Of a stretch of DNA of 64,000 nt, positions 49,765-57,115 are shown piece after piece. Numbering within the stretch: position 1 is the stretch's first letter; the number at the start of each line of letters is the position of its first letter. The notes below the pieces were generated by a model, which saw only the letters and a list, made by a program, of their open reading frames with translations, was not told the origin of the DNA and made no database searches. The position numbers and the translations under genes were made by a program. Source of the DNA: PALSA-612 sp963765295 (GTDB taxonomy: Bacteria; Actinomycetota; Thermoleophilia; Gaiellales; Gaiellaceae); NCBI GenBank assembly GCA_963765295.1, contig CAVXVO010000005.1, positions 1,178,001-1,242,000 of the forward strand, read 5' to 3'.

Positions 49765-50586
49765 GTGAAGCACGCGGCGTTGACGCAACTGGCCCGGGTC
49801 GGTCTTCTCCGCCCGACGTACCGCGCCTACGAGCGGTTGCGAGCGGTCGGCGCGCGGGACGGAGTCGCGGCTGCCGACGAGTTGCCCCTGCCGCCGGGGA
49901 AGCTGAGGATCCGCGTCGCCGGCACCCCTGACTCCGCCTGGTTCCTCGAGAGCGGACGGCTGGCGGTGGAGGCGATGCGGGCGCCGCTCGCGCGCGCCGG
50001 CTCGCAGCTCGAGGAGTTCGAGGCAGTGCTCGACTTCGGCTGCGGCTGCGGGCGCGTGACGAGGCACCTCGCGACCCTGCCCGGCCAGGTGCACGGCTCC
50101 GACATGGACGCCGACGGCGTCGCCTGGTGTCGCGCGAACCTCACGTTTGGACGCTTCGAGCGGAACGGCCTCGCTCCCCCGCTCGCCCTCCCCGCAGAGA
50201 GCGTCGACTTCGCCTACGCGCTGTCGGTGCTGACGCACCTTCCGGTCGACCTGCAGGAGAGCTGGATGCACGAGCTGACCCGGGTGCTGCGACCAGGCGG
50301 GCTCCTGGTCGTGACCACGCACGGCGAGCGGTACCTGAGTCGCCTCTCGGCCTCCGAGCAGGAGCGCTTCCTGGCCGGCGAGGTCGTCGTCCGCTACGAG
50401 CAGGTGGCGGGAACCAACCTGTGCACGGCCTTCCACCCGCAGGCGGACGTCATGGGCAGGCTCGCCCGCGGGCTCGAGCTCCTCGACGCGATCCCGGACG
50501 GCGCGGCAGGCAATCCGCACCAGGATCTGTTCCTACTCCGCAAGCCGGCCACCGTCCTCGCAGACGGCCTGCGGCCGGCGGTCTAG
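49765..50586 (+). CDS. SAM-dependent methyltransferase
   Basis: 273 residues from a GTG. Motif I VLDFGCGCGRVTRHLATLPG, then HGSDMDADGVAWCRANLTFG, SVDFAYALSVLTHLPVDLQE and LTRVLRPGGLLVVTTHGERY give the class I fold with the DUF/Methyltransf_25 order. N-terminal 90 residues are helical and may bind a lipid or sugar. Substrate unknown. Its stop overlaps that of the HelD gene by four bases on the opposite strand. Confidence 0.84.
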   Translation: MKHAALTQLARVGLLRPTYRAYERLRAVGARDGVAAADELPLPPGKLRIRVAGTPDSAWFLESGRLAVEAMRAPLARAGSQLEEFEAVLDFGCGCGRVTRHLATLPGQVHGSDMDADGVAWCRANLTFGRFERNGLAPPLALPAESVDFAYALSVLTHLPVDLQESWMHELTRVLRPGGLLVVTTHGERYLSRLSASEQERFLAGEVVVRYEQVAGTNLCTAFHPQADVMGRLARGLELLDAIPDGAAGNPHQDLFLLRKPATVLADGLRPAV

Positions 50587-52505
50587 CTCGTCCACGGCAG
50601 CGGCAGCGAGTGGACGACGGTGAGCGTCTGCGTCGCGCGCGTGAGCGCGACGTACAGGTGCCGGAGCCCCTGGACGCCCTCGACCTCGCCGACGATCGCC
50701 CCCGGCTCGGCCAGCACGACGTGGTCGAACTCGAGCCCCTTCGCCTCGCGGGCGCTCAGCACGCGCACGCCGGGGGCCAGGTCCTCGACCGGTGAGCCGT
50801 CGACGTCGACGAGCGCGCGCTCGAGCAGCTCGCGGATCACGGGCACGAGCGAGGCCGGAGCCACGACGGCGACGGAGCCCTCCCCGGCGTCGAGGACGAC
50901 GGCCTCTTCCGCGGCGCGGTGGGCGACGTTCGGATCGACGAGCAGGCGCGGCGGCTCGCCTCCTTCGCGGTACGGCTCGGGCGCTCGCACGTGCGGCGCG
51001 ATCCGCGGCAGCAGCGGGAGCGCGAGCCGCATGATCTCGGCCGGGACGCGGTAGGCGAGCACGAGCTCCTCGACCGCGGCCGTCTCGACGGGCAGGTGCT
51101 CGAGCACCTCGTCCCAGCGTTCGTAGGCGACCGGACCCGTCGCCTGGGCAACGTCGCCGAGCAGCGTCAGCCATCCCGTCGCCGCGCGCCTCGCGACCAT
51201 CCGCAGCTGCATCGGCGTCAGGTCCTGCGCCTCGTCGACGACGACGTGCCCGTAGGTCTTGGGCCGGCCGTGGATCAGCTCGTCGAGCTCGTCGAGGAGC
51301 GCGATGTCGGCCTCAGTCCACGAACGCGGACGGCGCGATAGCCCGAGCGCCTCGGTCAGCACGCGCTCGGGAACGAGCGGCGGGAGGATCCGATCGACGA
51401 AGCGCTTGAGATAGCCGCCCGTCGCCAGCGCCTTCTCCAGCTCCTCGAAGCTCCGCGTCCCGGACGCGCCGAGCTTGCGCCCGTACTCCCGGTAGAAGGC
51501 GCGCAGGAGGCTCATGCGCAGCCGCTCGCGCCGGGCGTGCCAGCTCGCCGCCTCGGTCCACGCCTCGTCGAGGAGCTCGCGGACGCGCACCAGCGGCACG
51601 CGTACGTAGTTCACGCCCAGCATCGCCTCGAGCTCGGCCTCCGGCTCGCACCGGTGGGCGTCGACGGTGTCGCGAAGCAGCGCCGCCATCGCCGCGGCGC
51701 CCTTGGCGCGCTCCACCTCGGGCTCGTCGCGGCCCGTGGCCACGGTCGCCTCGCGGAGGTCGCCGACGGCACGCTGCACCACGCTCGCCTCTCCGAGCGA
51801 CGGCAGCACGTGCGCGACGTACTCGATGAACGTGCGGTTGGGGCCGACGACCAGCACGCCCTCGCGCCGCAGGCGTTGCGCGTGCGTGAACAAGAGCCAC
51901 GATGCCCGGTGCAGGCCGACCGCCGTCTTGCCGGTGCCCGGCCCGCCCTGTACGACGAGCACGCCTTCGACGTCATGCGTGATCAGGCGGTACTGGTCGG
52001 CCTGGATCGTCGCGACGATGTCGCGCATGTGCTCGTCGCGGCTGCGCTCGAGCTCCTCGAGCAGGTAGTCGCCGAGCGAGCGCGGCTCGTCGCCCGCGGT
52101 GTCGCCGAAGGTCTCGTCGGCGATCTCGAGCAGACGGCGCCCCTCGGTGCGGAACCGCCGGCGACGCTCGACGTGCTGCGGCGCGATCGGCGTCGCCGTG
52201 TAGAACGGCCGCGCCGCCGGCGCCTGCCAGTTGACGACGACGAGCTGCTGGCCGTCGTCGTGGATCCAGCGCCGGCCGACGTAGAGCGGCCCGCCGTCGT
52301 CCATGTCCAGGCGGCCGAAGCAGATCCCGCGCTCGGCGTCCTCGTAGCTCGCGAGCGTCCGCGCCTGCCAGTGGTCGTGAGCCTCGGCCGAGAACTCGTT
52401 CGAGCCTGCGTCGAGGACGCGCGAGATCCGCTCGCGCATCCGCTCGAGACATTCGTGCGCGTGGTCGAGGTACGCCTGCTCGGCCGGAAGGTCCGGATGG
52501 GCCAT
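50583..52505 (-). CDS. helD: HelD-type RNA polymerase-associated helicase
   Basis: 640 residues of the UvrD/Rep superfamily, HelD branch. The N-terminal coiled coil (QAYLDHAHECLERMRERISR) and YVGRRWIHDDGQQLVVVNWQ are HelD traits. Walker A GGPGTGKTAVGLHRASWLLF, motif II VVVDEAQDLTPMQLRMVAR, and the late motifs VRVLSAREAKGLEFDHVVLA and LRHLYVALTRATQTL are intact. HelD frees stalled RNA polymerase from DNA; related HelR forms give rifamycin tolerance. Slightly shorter than class I HelD. The start overlaps nothing, and the hydrolase gene follows upstream by four bases. Confidence 0.87.
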   Translation of the reverse strand: MAHPDLPAEQAYLDHAHECLERMRERISRVLDAGSNEFSAEAHDHWQARTLASYEDAERGICFGRLDMDDGGPLYVGRRWIHDDGQQLVVVNWQAPAARPFYTATPIAPQHVERRRRFRTEGRRLLEIADETFGDTAGDEPRSLGDYLLEELERSRDEHMRDIVATIQADQYRLITHDVEGVLVVQGGPGTGKTAVGLHRASWLLFTHAQRLRREGVLVVGPNRTFIEYVAHVLPSLGEASVVQRAVGDLREATVATGRDEPEVERAKGAAAMAALLRDTVDAHRCEPEAELEAMLGVNYVRVPLVRVRELLDEAWTEAASWHARRERLRMSLLRAFYREYGRKLGASGTRSFEELEKALATGGYLKRFVDRILPPLVPERVLTEALGLSRRPRSWTEADIALLDELDELIHGRPKTYGHVVVDEAQDLTPMQLRMVARRAATGWLTLLGDVAQATGPVAYERWDEVLEHLPVETAAVEELVLAYRVPAEIMRLALPLLPRIAPHVRAPEPYREGGEPPRLLVDPNVAHRAAEEAVVLDAGEGSVAVVAPASLVPVIRELLERALVDVDGSPVEDLAPGVRVLSAREAKGLEFDHVVLAEPGAIVGEVEGVQGLRHLYVALTRATQTLTVVHSLPLPWTS

Positions 52506-52509
52506 GGCG

Positions 52510-53742
52510 CTACGCCTTCCCGCGGGCGAGGTCGATCAGCCGTCCCAGGATCCGCACGCCGTCGGCTCGAAGTCCGTTGTGCTCGTATTCGTTCGTGATC
52601 CAGGGCCTGAGGCCGCGGACCTGCGCTGCCGTCTCCTCGGAGAACGCCCGCTCGACGTACATGTCGTCGACGTAGATCGCTGCCGCCGCCGGCACCTCGT
52701 TCGCGGCCAGCCGGTCCGCGTCGTAGAGACGCGCCCAGTCGCGCTCGGCCAGCAGCTCGGCTGCCTCGCGGAGCGGCGCGAGTGCCCAGTAGTCGTCGAA
52801 CATCCATGGGTACACGTGCTCGCCGGTGAAGAGCGCGGGATCGTCGGCGTACCCGGGCGGGAGCAACCGCTCGGCCGACCAGCGGGTCGCACCGCCGTCC
52901 GCGTAGCACGCCTCGTGCACGATCGCGTAGAGCGGGTTGCGGGCGAAGGCCGTCTTCGTCTCCACCTCGTGCAGGAACATCGGCGAGCCGAACGGCAGCT
53001 CGAGGACGTAGTGCAGCGTCTCGGCGCCGTCGCTCATGCCGAGGACGTGGCCGAGCTGACGGAAGCGCCGGCCGGTGAGCCGGTCGCCGGACGGCAGCCG
53101 AACGTCCTCGGCCTCGAGCCGATGCCGGATCTCGCGCACTCGCTCGCGGTCATCGGGGAAGGTGGCGTAGTAGCGCCGGCAGCGCTCGAGCACGCGCGGA
53201 TAGGTCGCGCGATAGACGTCGTCGACCGGCCGCCCGATCGGCGGGAGACCACCCGTGAACAACGCCTCGCGAAGCCCCTCGGGCGCGAGCGACAGATAGG
53301 ACAGCACGCAGAAGCCGCCGAAGCTCTGACCGAGCACGCTCCAGCGATCGACGCCGAGATCGCGGCGGAGCAACTCGGCGTCGCGGACGATCGAGTCGGC
53401 GCGGAAGTTCGCGAGGTAGTCGGCCTGCTCCTGCGGTGGCATCGCGTCGAGCGCTCCAACGGGCGTCGAGCGGCCGGTGCCGCGCTGGTCGAGCATCAGC
53501 ACGCGGAAGTCGGCGAGCGCCCGCTCGAGGAAGACCGGGATCCCGATCGTCGTCGGGCGCGGCGCCTCGAACCCTGGCCCGCCCTGGAAGAAGACGAGGT
53601 ACGGCCGGTCGAGCCCGTCGGGCGCCGCCACCTCGCGCGCGAACACCGTGATCCGCTCGCCCTCCGGCCGCGTGTGGTCGAGCGGCACCGAGAGCTCGTG
53701 CTCCGTGAGAACGAGCCCGGGGACGCGATACGACTGCGGCAC
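52510..53742 (-). CDS. alpha/beta hydrolase (proline iminopeptidase-like)
   Basis: 410 residues. The fold and catalytic sites are those of the prolyl-aminopeptidase/TAP-like group: YLVFFQGGPGFEAPRP (oxyanion), LDQRGTGRSTPVG, the nucleophile WSVLGQSFGGFCVLSYLSL, and the late His near ENEYEHNGLRADG. Usually cleaves N-terminal Pro or small esters in the cytoplasm. The HelD start lies four bases after its stop, so both are likely on one message. No signal peptide. Confidence 0.86.
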   Translation of the reverse strand: MPQSYRVPGLVLTEHELSVPLDHTRPEGERITVFAREVAAPDGLDRPYLVFFQGGPGFEAPRPTTIGIPVFLERALADFRVLMLDQRGTGRSTPVGALDAMPPQEQADYLANFRADSIVRDAELLRRDLGVDRWSVLGQSFGGFCVLSYLSLAPEGLREALFTGGLPPIGRPVDDVYRATYPRVLERCRRYYATFPDDRERVREIRHRLEAEDVRLPSGDRLTGRRFRQLGHVLGMSDGAETLHYVLELPFGSPMFLHEVETKTAFARNPLYAIVHEACYADGGATRWSAERLLPPGYADDPALFTGEHVYPWMFDDYWALAPLREAAELLAERDWARLYDADRLAANEVPAAAAIYVDDMYVERAFSEETAAQVRGLRPWITNEYEHNGLRADGVRILGRLIDLARGKA

Positions 53743-53770
53743 GCGGCGATTCTGCCGCAGACGGGCCGGC

Positions 53771-55228
53771 TCAGTCGGACTCGGCGTATGCGGGCGCCCC
53801 GCCCGGGTCCTCGGCGTGCGCCGCCGCGGCCACGCCCTCGCGCAGGAGGAAGGCGCTGAGCAGGGCGGCGACGACCGCGAAGACGGCGCCGGTGAGGAAG
53901 GCGAGGTGGTAGCCGCCGGTCAGGGCCGCCTTCACTCCGTCCCCGGACGCGTGCAGGCTCTCGCTGCGCCTCGCGGCCAGGCTGGCGAGGACGGCGAGCC
54001 CGAGCGCGCCGCCCATCATGAACGCCGTGTTCACGAGCCCTGAGGCGAGCCCCGCCTCCTCCGGCGCGACGTCGGTCATCGCGGCGAGCAGGAGCGGGTT
54101 GAACGCCATGCCCGCGCCGACACCGAGCAGGATCATGCTCGGCAGCACGTCGACCGTGAAGCTCCCGCCGACCGGCGCGCGCACGAACAGGACGAGCCCC
54201 GTGGCCGCGAGCAGGAGACCGGCGGTCAGCGGCCGCCTGATCCCGAACCGCATCACGAGCTTCGCCGAGAGGCCGAGCGAGAACACGCCCATGATCACGC
54301 TCGTCGGCGCGAAGGCGAGCCCGACGTCGAGCGGGCTGTAGTTCAGCACCTTGGCCAGGTAGAGCGCCGTCAGGACGAACCAGGCGAACATCGCGGCGGC
54401 CCAGAGCACGCCGATGCCGTTCGCGGTCGAGACGTTGCGGAGCCTGAACAGGCCGAGCGGCACGAGCGGCGAGCGCTCACGCGCCTCGATGGCCACGAAC
54501 ACCCCCATGAGCGCCGCGGCGACGACGAGCAGGAGCACGGTCCGCGACGAGCCCCAGCCCCACGCGTTGCCGTTCACGATCGCGTAGACGGCCAGCATCA
54601 ACGACCCGGTGACGGTGATCGCGCCGGCGACGTCGAGCCCGCCGGTGGCCGCCGGGCCGAAGGCTCTCGGCAGCACACGCAGCGCGGCGACGAAGACTCC
54701 GATGCCGATCGGCACGTTGACGAGGAAGATCCAGTGCCAGTCGAGGGCGTCGGTCAGGACGCCGCCGAGCAGCACACCGACCGTGCCCCCACCGGCGGCG
54801 ACGAACCCGAACACGCCCATCGCCTTCGTTCGTTCGACCGGGTCGGTGAACAGGCTCATGATCAGCGAGAGCGCCACGGCGGACGTGATCGCGCCGCCGA
54901 CCCCCTGGACGGCTCTGGCCGCGACCAGGACCGCCTCGGAGTTCGCGAGGCCACACGAGAGCGAGGCCAGCGTGAAGAGCGTGATCCCGATCAGGAACAG
55001 CCGCCGGTGGCCGTAGAGGTCGCCGAGGTGGCCGCCGAGGAGCAGGAAGCCGCCGAAGGTGAGCAGGTAGGCGTTGACGACCCAGGCGAGCGACGTGTCC
55101 GAGAAGTGGAGGCTCGTCTTGATCGAGGGCAGCGCGACGTTGACGATCGTCGTGTCGAGGACGATCATCAGCGAGCCCAGGCAGAGGACGATCAGGGCGA
55201 TCCAGCGACTGCGGCTCTCCATGGTCAT
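53771..55228 (-). CDS. MFS transporter (DHA2/EmrB type)
   Basis: 485 residues, 14 helices. WIALIVLCLGSLMIVLDTTI and VNVALPSIKTSLHF (TM1), LTFGGFLLLGGHLGDLYGHR (motif A), GVFGFVAAGGGTVGVLLGGV (motif C region). Full length, so likely active efflux. No regulator is adjacent; the STAS-like gene is divergent 107 bases away. Similar in size and type to the gene at 48225 and to the intact form of the broken gene at 8150. Confidence 0.91.
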   Translation of the reverse strand: MTMESRSRWIALIVLCLGSLMIVLDTTIVNVALPSIKTSLHFSDTSLAWVVNAYLLTFGGFLLLGGHLGDLYGHRRLFLIGITLFTLASLSCGLANSEAVLVAARAVQGVGGAITSAVALSLIMSLFTDPVERTKAMGVFGFVAAGGGTVGVLLGGVLTDALDWHWIFLVNVPIGIGVFVAALRVLPRAFGPAATGGLDVAGAITVTGSLMLAVYAIVNGNAWGWGSSRTVLLLVVAAALMGVFVAIEARERSPLVPLGLFRLRNVSTANGIGVLWAAAMFAWFVLTALYLAKVLNYSPLDVGLAFAPTSVIMGVFSLGLSAKLVMRFGIRRPLTAGLLLAATGLVLFVRAPVGGSFTVDVLPSMILLGVGAGMAFNPLLLAAMTDVAPEEAGLASGLVNTAFMMGGALGLAVLASLAARRSESLHASGDGVKAALTGGYHLAFLTGAVFAVVAALLSAFLLREGVAAAAHAEDPGGAPAYAESD

Positions 55229-55335
55229 TCAGTCTGTCCTTTCAGTCGGTCCTTGCGTGTAAGACCGGCGCTCGCCTTCGAGCTCATCGGCCGTCGCGCC
55301 GATGACTTCCGTGCCTCCGCACAGTCATTTCTCCG

Positions 55336-55611
55336 ATGGCTGTCCCATTTTCGGGCCGGATCGTCGTCGACGCGGGCGCGCTCGCCTCGGACGCGGCCAC
55401 GCTGGACGCGCTGGCGAGGATTCAGCTCGCGTCGCGGCGGCTCGGTCTCGATACTCGCCTACGCAACGCGCCGCGAGAACTGCTCGAGCTGATCGCCTTC
55501 GCGGGGCTGGCCGGCGTGCTACGGGTCGAGACGCGGCGGGAGGCCGAAGAGCGGGAACAGCGTCTCGGTGTCGAGGAAGAACGTGAACTCGACGATCCGC
55601 CCGCCTTCTAG
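55336..55611 (+). CDS. STAS-like domain protein
   Basis: 91 residues. ALARIQLASRRLGLDTRLRN followed by PRELLELIAFAGLAGVL is the second half of a STAS/MlaB-type fold, and a charged tail (REAEEREQRLGVEEERELDD) follows. STAS proteins act as anti-anti-sigma factors or lipid-transport parts. The usual phospho-Ser is not clear here. Its last 93 bases overlap the 3' end of the ECF sigma gene on the other strand. Confidence 0.75.
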   Translation: MAVPFSGRIVVDAGALASDAATLDALARIQLASRRLGLDTRLRNAPRELLELIAFAGLAGVLRVETRREAEEREQRLGVEEERELDDPPAF

Positions 55612-56499
55612 CCGCAGAACCTGCAGCGCCCACGGATCGTGACCGCCGTCCGGGCTCGGCTTGTACTGGCCGAACGCCGGCGCGCCGTTCGCGGACGGGA
55701 CGGGGATCACACGGGAGCCGCGACAGCCGATCCCTGGCCCGAACCACCACGTGAGGATGTCGTCGCGGCCCGCGAGCCACATGTCGAACGGCGGCATCGA
55801 CTGCGACGCGTCCTCCTGGATCAGCGACGTGAGCGCGTCCATGTCGTACTCCTCGAACGCCTGGACGTACCGGGCGAGGAGCTCCTCGTCGGCCTCGTCG
55901 AGCTCGGCCGGCGTGGTCGAGAGGCTCACGTTGCCGGCGGCGAGGGTCGCGCGGGCGCGCTGGAGGGCGCTGTTCACCGAGGCGACGCTCGTGTCGAGGA
56001 GCTCGGCGACCTCAGTCGCCTGCCAGCGCAGCACTTCGCACAGGATCAGCACCGCCCGCTGCCGGGGAGGCAGGTGCTGCAGCGCTGCGACGAGGGCGAG
56101 CCGGATCGTCTCGCGGGCGACGGCCACGTCGGCCGGATCGCCGTCCGGGACGACGAGCGCGTCTGGGACAGGCTGGATCCACTCCGCGGCGGGCAGCGTG
56201 TGCAGGTTCGACTCGACGGGCTCCTGCGCCGGCCCGAGATCAATCGGAAGCGCCCGCCGTTTGCGTCCGTTCAGCATGTCGAGGCAGACGTTGGTCGCGA
56301 TCCGGTAGAGCCACGAACGGAGTGCGGCCCGCCCCTCGAACCGGTCGAGGCTCCGCCACGCGCGAAGCATCGTCTCCTGCACGGCGTCCTCGGCCTCGAA
56401 CGACGAGCCGAGCATCCGGTAGCAGTAGCCGGTCAGCTCGACCCGGTACTGCTCGAGCTCGCTCGCGCTCCGGTCGGCGGTGAGTGAGGGCTCAGCCAC
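55519..56499 (-). CDS. ECF sigma factor with SnoaL-like C-terminal domain
   Basis: 326 residues from a GTG. Region 2: YRVELTGYCYRMLGSSFEAE and DAVQETMLRAWRSLDRFEGR; region 4: LQHLPPRQRAVLILCEVLRW, QATEVAELLDTSVASVNSAL. The C-terminal 130 residues (LARYVQAFEEYDMDALTSLI, DILTWWFGPGIG) form a SnoaL/NTF2-like domain, as in ECF41/ECF56-type sigma factors, which need no separate anti-sigma protein because this domain tunes activity. Upstream open frame is antisense to the reductase gene. ECF41-like genes often sit beside small DGPF or reductase genes; here a RibD-like reductase is next upstream. Confidence 0.9.
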   Translation of the reverse strand: MAEPSLTADRSASELEQYRVELTGYCYRMLGSSFEAEDAVQETMLRAWRSLDRFEGRAALRSWLYRIATNVCLDMLNGRKRRALPIDLGPAQEPVESNLHTLPAAEWIQPVPDALVVPDGDPADVAVARETIRLALVAALQHLPPRQRAVLILCEVLRWQATEVAELLDTSVASVNSALQRARATLAAGNVSLSTTPAELDEADEELLARYVQAFEEYDMDALTSLIQEDASQSMPPFDMWLAGRDDILTWWFGPGIGCRGSRVIPVPSANGAPAFGQYKPSPDGGHDPWALQVLRLEGGRIVEFTFFLDTETLFPLFGLPPRLDP

Positions 56500-56537
56500 T
56501 CCGGCCAATGCTACGTGCCGGGCATCGGGTGACACGT

Positions 56538-57104
56538 TCAGGAAGCGGCCACGTAGGTGAGGACGACGACGCCGTCCTTGCCGACGGGCTTCGACTCGGC
56601 GAGCCGCAACGCCGTCTGCGGGCCGTCGCCGAACAGCCGCTTCCCCTTGCCGAGAACGACCGGGAAGACCATCAGCCGCAGCTCGTCGACGAGCCCGAGG
56701 CCGACGAGCGCGTCCGCGAGCTGCTGACTGCCGGCGACGAGGATGTCTCCGCCCCGCTGCGCTTTCAGCCTGGATACCTCCGCGGCGAGGTCGCCGCGGA
56801 TCACCGTCGAGTTCGTCCAGCCGGGCTCCGCGAGCGTCGAGGAGACGACGTACTTGGCCATGCCGTTCATCTTGTCCGCGAACTCGCCGTCCCGCTCGGG
56901 CCACGCCGCCGCGAACCCCTCGTAGGTCACGCGGCCGAGGAGCATGGCGTCGGCGGCCATCACCTCGTCGAGCTTGAACCTGTCACCCTCTTCGCCGCGG
57001 TCGAACTGGAACGCCCAGCCTCCGCGGTCGAAACCTTCGGCTCCGCCCGGGTCCTCCATGACGCCGTCGAGAGTCACGAACTCCGATACGACGAGCTTGC
57101 TCAT
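56538..57104 (-). CDS. RibD C-terminal/dihydrofolate reductase-like protein
   Basis: 188 residues. KLVVSEFVTLDGVMEDPGGA at the start, MLLGRVTYEGFAAAWPERDG, ILVAGSQQLADALVGLGLVD and ELRLMVFPVVLGKGKRLFG match the DHFR/RibD C-terminal fold of stand-alone actinobacterial 'dihydrofolate reductase family' proteins. NAD(P)H-dependent reductase of unknown substrate. The ATG follows the STAND gene stop by 11 bases with GAAGGGAGC as ribosome site, so it is co-expressed with that regulator. Confidence 0.9.
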   Translation of the reverse strand: MSKLVVSEFVTLDGVMEDPGGAEGFDRGGWAFQFDRGEEGDRFKLDEVMAADAMLLGRVTYEGFAAAWPERDGEFADKMNGMAKYVVSSTLAEPGWTNSTVIRGDLAAEVSRLKAQRGGDILVAGSQQLADALVGLGLVDELRLMVFPVVLGKGKRLFGDGPQTALRLAESKPVGKDGVVVLTYVAAS

Positions 57105-57115
57105 GACGCTCCCTT

